From: CAYPZL01 sp964415045
GTDB taxonomy: Bacteria; Planctomycetota; Phycisphaerae; Sedimentisphaerales; Anaerobacaceae
DNA: 16,990 nt
Assembly (NCBI GenBank): GCA_964415045.1
Contig: CAYPZL010000125.1
Location: 1 to 16,990 of the forward strand
Reading direction: 5' to 3'
A program made the translations under genes and the position numbers. Below, piece by piece: positions 15,147 through 16,990 of this stretch. The notes under the pieces were generated by a model. That model worked only from the letters and a program-made list of their open reading frames with translations. It searched no databases and was not told the DNA's origin. Position 1 is the stretch's first letter. Every line of letters begins with the position of its first letter.

Positions 15147-16886
15147 ATGCAAATAACGCAGTTGGTGATGGCCCAGGCCTCCTTTGCCGCGTGGGACTGG
15201 ATTGTCATCGCCGCCTATTTCGGCGTGATGCTGGTGATTGTCTGGTGGGTGGTCCTTCAGAAGCAGCGGACCTCGACGGATTACTTCCTGGCCGGCCGGC
15301 ACATGCCCTGGTTCGTGGTCGGGGCCTCGATCTTCGCCTCCAACATCGGTTCCGAGCATATCGTCGGTCTGGCCGGACAGGGCTCCACCAGCGGTATGGC
15401 GATGGCCCACTGGGAACTGCACGCCTGGGTCGTGGTCATGCTGGCCTGGGTCTTCGTGCCGTTCTATTACCGCTCCAAGGTCTTCACCATGCCGGAATTC
15501 CTGGAGCGCCGGTTCAATCCCGCCTCCCGCTGGATCCTCTCGGTCGTCTCGCTGGTGGCCTACGTCTTCACCAAGGTCTCGGTGACCGTCTACGCCGGCG
15601 GGGTCGTCTTCAACGTCCTGCTGCCCGAGATTCAGATCCGCGTCACCGACGGCTTCGTCCTGGACGCCTTCTGGATCGGGGCCTTTCTCACCGTGACCCT
15701 GACCGGAATCTACACCGTTCTCGGCGGTCTCCGTGCGGTGGTCTATACCGACACGATCCAGACGGTGATCCTGCTGATCGGGTCGTTCTTCATCACGTTC
15801 TTCGGCCTGCAGAAGCTGGGCGGCTGGAGCGAGCTGCAGGTGATATGTCGCGACAATGCGGCCAACTTCGCTCTCTGGCGCCCCAACACGGACCCCGATT
15901 TTCCCTGGCTCGGCGTCCTGATCGCCTCCCCGATCATCGGCATCTGGTACTGGTGCACCGATCAATACATCGTGCAGCGGGCGCTCTCGGCCAAGGACCT
16001 GCGCAACGCCCGGCGCGGCGCGCTGTGGGGCAGTTTCCTGAAGGTCTGGCCCGTGATGATCTTTCTCGTTCCCGGCCTGATCGGCTACGCTTTGCATCAG
16101 AAGGGCATGATCAGCATTCCGACGAAGATGGTCGACGGCAGGCAGGCCCTGGACGGCGATCAGGTCTTCGCCGTGATGGTTCGGTCGCTGCTGCCGCCCG
16201 GCCTGCGGGGCCTGGTCGTCGGCGGGCTCCTGGCGGCCCTGATGAGCTCGCTTTCGTCGCTGTTCAACTCCTGCGCATCGCTGTTTACCGTGGACATCTA
16301 CGAGAAGATCAACCCGCGGGCCTCGGAGCGCCACCTCGTCACCGTCGGGCGTTTCGCCACCGCCGTCGTGGTGGTCATGGGCATCGTCTGGATTCCCGTC
16401 ATGCAGCGCGTCTCCGAGGGCGGGCTGTACAAATATCTCCAGAGCGTGCAGGGCTACCTGGCGCCTCCCATGGCGGCCGTGTTTCTGCTCGGGGTCTTCT
16501 GGAAGCGGGTCAACGGCAAGGGGGCCGTGGCCGGTCTGGCGATCGGGTTTCTCGCCGGCATGGCCAAGCTGACCATCCAGGCCCTCACCGGCGGGGACGA
16601 TGCCTGGATCATCTCGCCCGGCTGGCTGGTGGCCATCGGCAACTACAACTTCCTGTTCGCCACCGGCTGGCTGCTGCTGATCAGCATCGTGGTCATCGTG
16701 GGCGTGTCCCTGGTGACGCCGCCGCCTCCGCCGGAGAAGATCGTCGATCTGACGTACGGTAGCTTGACGCGCGAGCACAGGGAAGAAAACCGCGCCAGTT
16801 GGGGCCTCTTCGAGGTCTTAATGACCGTCGTGGTCCTGGGGCTGGTGCTCGGTCTGTACCTGTACTTCAGCTTCTGGTTGAAATGA
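15147..16886 (+). CDS. Sodium/solute symporter, SGLT-type sugar transporter, 579 aa
   Basis: Inner-membrane secondary transporter of the SSS family with about 14 hydrophobic segments. It is likely Na+-driven uptake of glucose or galactose. Family signatures: SNIGSEHIVGLAGQGSTSG (65-83), GGLRAVVYTDTIQTVIL (193-209), WYWCTDQYIVQRALSAKD (267-284), GLLAALMSSLSSLFNSCAS (360-378) and YLQSVQGYLAPPMAAVFLLG (430-449). From memory these resemble the animal SGLT1 group more than generic SSS: WYWCTDQ, K299 and Q432 fall where SGLT1 has its sugar- and coupling-related residues, H71 and E90 where SGLT1 has H83 and E102. The adjacent exported mutarotase supports a hexose substrate. The proline run (525-529) lies in a late loop before the last membrane segment (551-577). 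The exact sugar, and Na+ rather than H+ coupling, are inferred. Confidence 0.9.
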   Translation: MQITQLVMAQASFAAWDWIVIAAYFGVMLVIVWWVVLQKQRTSTDYFLAGRHMPWFVVGASIFASNIGSEHIVGLAGQGSTSGMAMAHWELHAWVVVMLAWVFVPFYYRSKVFTMPEFLERRFNPASRWILSVVSLVAYVFTKVSVTVYAGGVVFNVLLPEIQIRVTDGFVLDAFWIGAFLTVTLTGIYTVLGGLRAVVYTDTIQTVILLIGSFFITFFGLQKLGGWSELQVICRDNAANFALWRPNTDPDFPWLGVLIASPIIGIWYWCTDQYIVQRALSAKDLRNARRGALWGSFLKVWPVMIFLVPGLIGYALHQKGMISIPTKMVDGRQALDGDQVFAVMVRSLLPPGLRGLVVGGLLAALMSSLSSLFNSCASLFTVDIYEKINPRASERHLVTVGRFATAVVVVMGIVWIPVMQRVSEGGLYKYLQSVQGYLAPPMAAVFLLGVFWKRVNGKGAVAGLAIGFLAGMAKLTIQALTGGDDAWIISPGWLVAIGNYNFLFATGWLLLISIVVIVGVSLVTPPPPPEKIVDLTYGSLTREHREENRASWGLFEVLMTVVVLGLVLGLYLYFSFWLK

Positions 16887-16940
16887 CGAGGGGCAGCGCG
16901 GGCCGGTACTGCGACAAGAAAGTGAGAGGAGTTTTGCAAA

Positions 16941-16990
16941 ATGGAGCTTAGGCCTAGATTATTCAATCAAATCGTCGCTTTCATTTCCTT
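16941..16990 (+). CDS. Start of a downstream gene, truncated by the window end
   Basis: ATG at 16941 is preceded by GAGGAG (16926-16931) with 9 bases of spacing. The visible part encodes MELRPRLFNQIVAFIS, too short to assign a family. It starts 54 bases after the symporter stop on the same strand with no terminator seen between, so it is probably a third member of the galM-symporter operon. Confidence 0.6.
   Translation, partial: MELRPRLFNQIVAFIS

Noticed and set aside
13917..16778. 953-codon minus-strand frame opposite galM and the symporter
   Set aside because: It spans two well-supported genes on the other strand and reads as H/D/G/R-rich filler. No start signal was seen.

Overview
The window is GC-rich and holds six complete genes and the start of a seventh. 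Protein content points to Planctomycetota, most likely Phycisphaerae: a pseudopilin with a DG-type C-terminus ending in WW, very large secreted proteins built from lamin-tail, CotH, LamG, F5/8C and Fn3-like domains, and an exported aldose 1-epimerase beside a sodium/sugar symporter. This assignment is inferred from remembered family distributions, not from a marker gene.

Layout: four genes lie on the minus strand. Read in their own direction from the divergent promoter region they are a type II/IV-like pseudopilin (13418-12645), a 1153-aa LamG/Fn3-like protein (12308-8847), a 1175-aa CBM-like/F5/8C/LamG protein (8646-5119) and a 1601-aa lamin-tail/CotH protein (4888-83). The gaps between them are 200-336 bases and carry palindromes, so each gene probably has its own promoter. 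On the plus strand an exported galactose mutarotase (13902-15077) and an SGLT-type symporter (15147-16886) form a likely operon, followed by a partial unknown gene from 16941. The two sets diverge from a 483-base AT-rich region with a long imperfect hairpin and operator-like inverted repeats.

Working model (inference): the plus-strand genes interconvert sugar anomers outside the cytoplasm and import the sugar with sodium. The minus-strand genes make large secreted, probably carbohydrate- or surface-binding proteins, and the pseudopilin may serve their secretion or surface display. Shared control through the divergent region is possible but not shown.

The less ordinary content is outside the genes and in domain architecture. 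A 97-base imperfect palindrome at 5012-5108 is built from exact 7-base repeats in both arms around a GC-rich hairpin. Two further intergenic palindrome clusters lie at 4931-5007 and 8735-8796. The large proteins show nested domain insertions: an Fn3-like domain split by a beta-sandwich in the CotH protein, and one module split by a DUF1349-like domain in both LamG proteins. No rRNA, tRNA, CRISPR array, transposase or integrase was seen. Bases 1-82, downstream of the CotH gene, show nothing I can assign.
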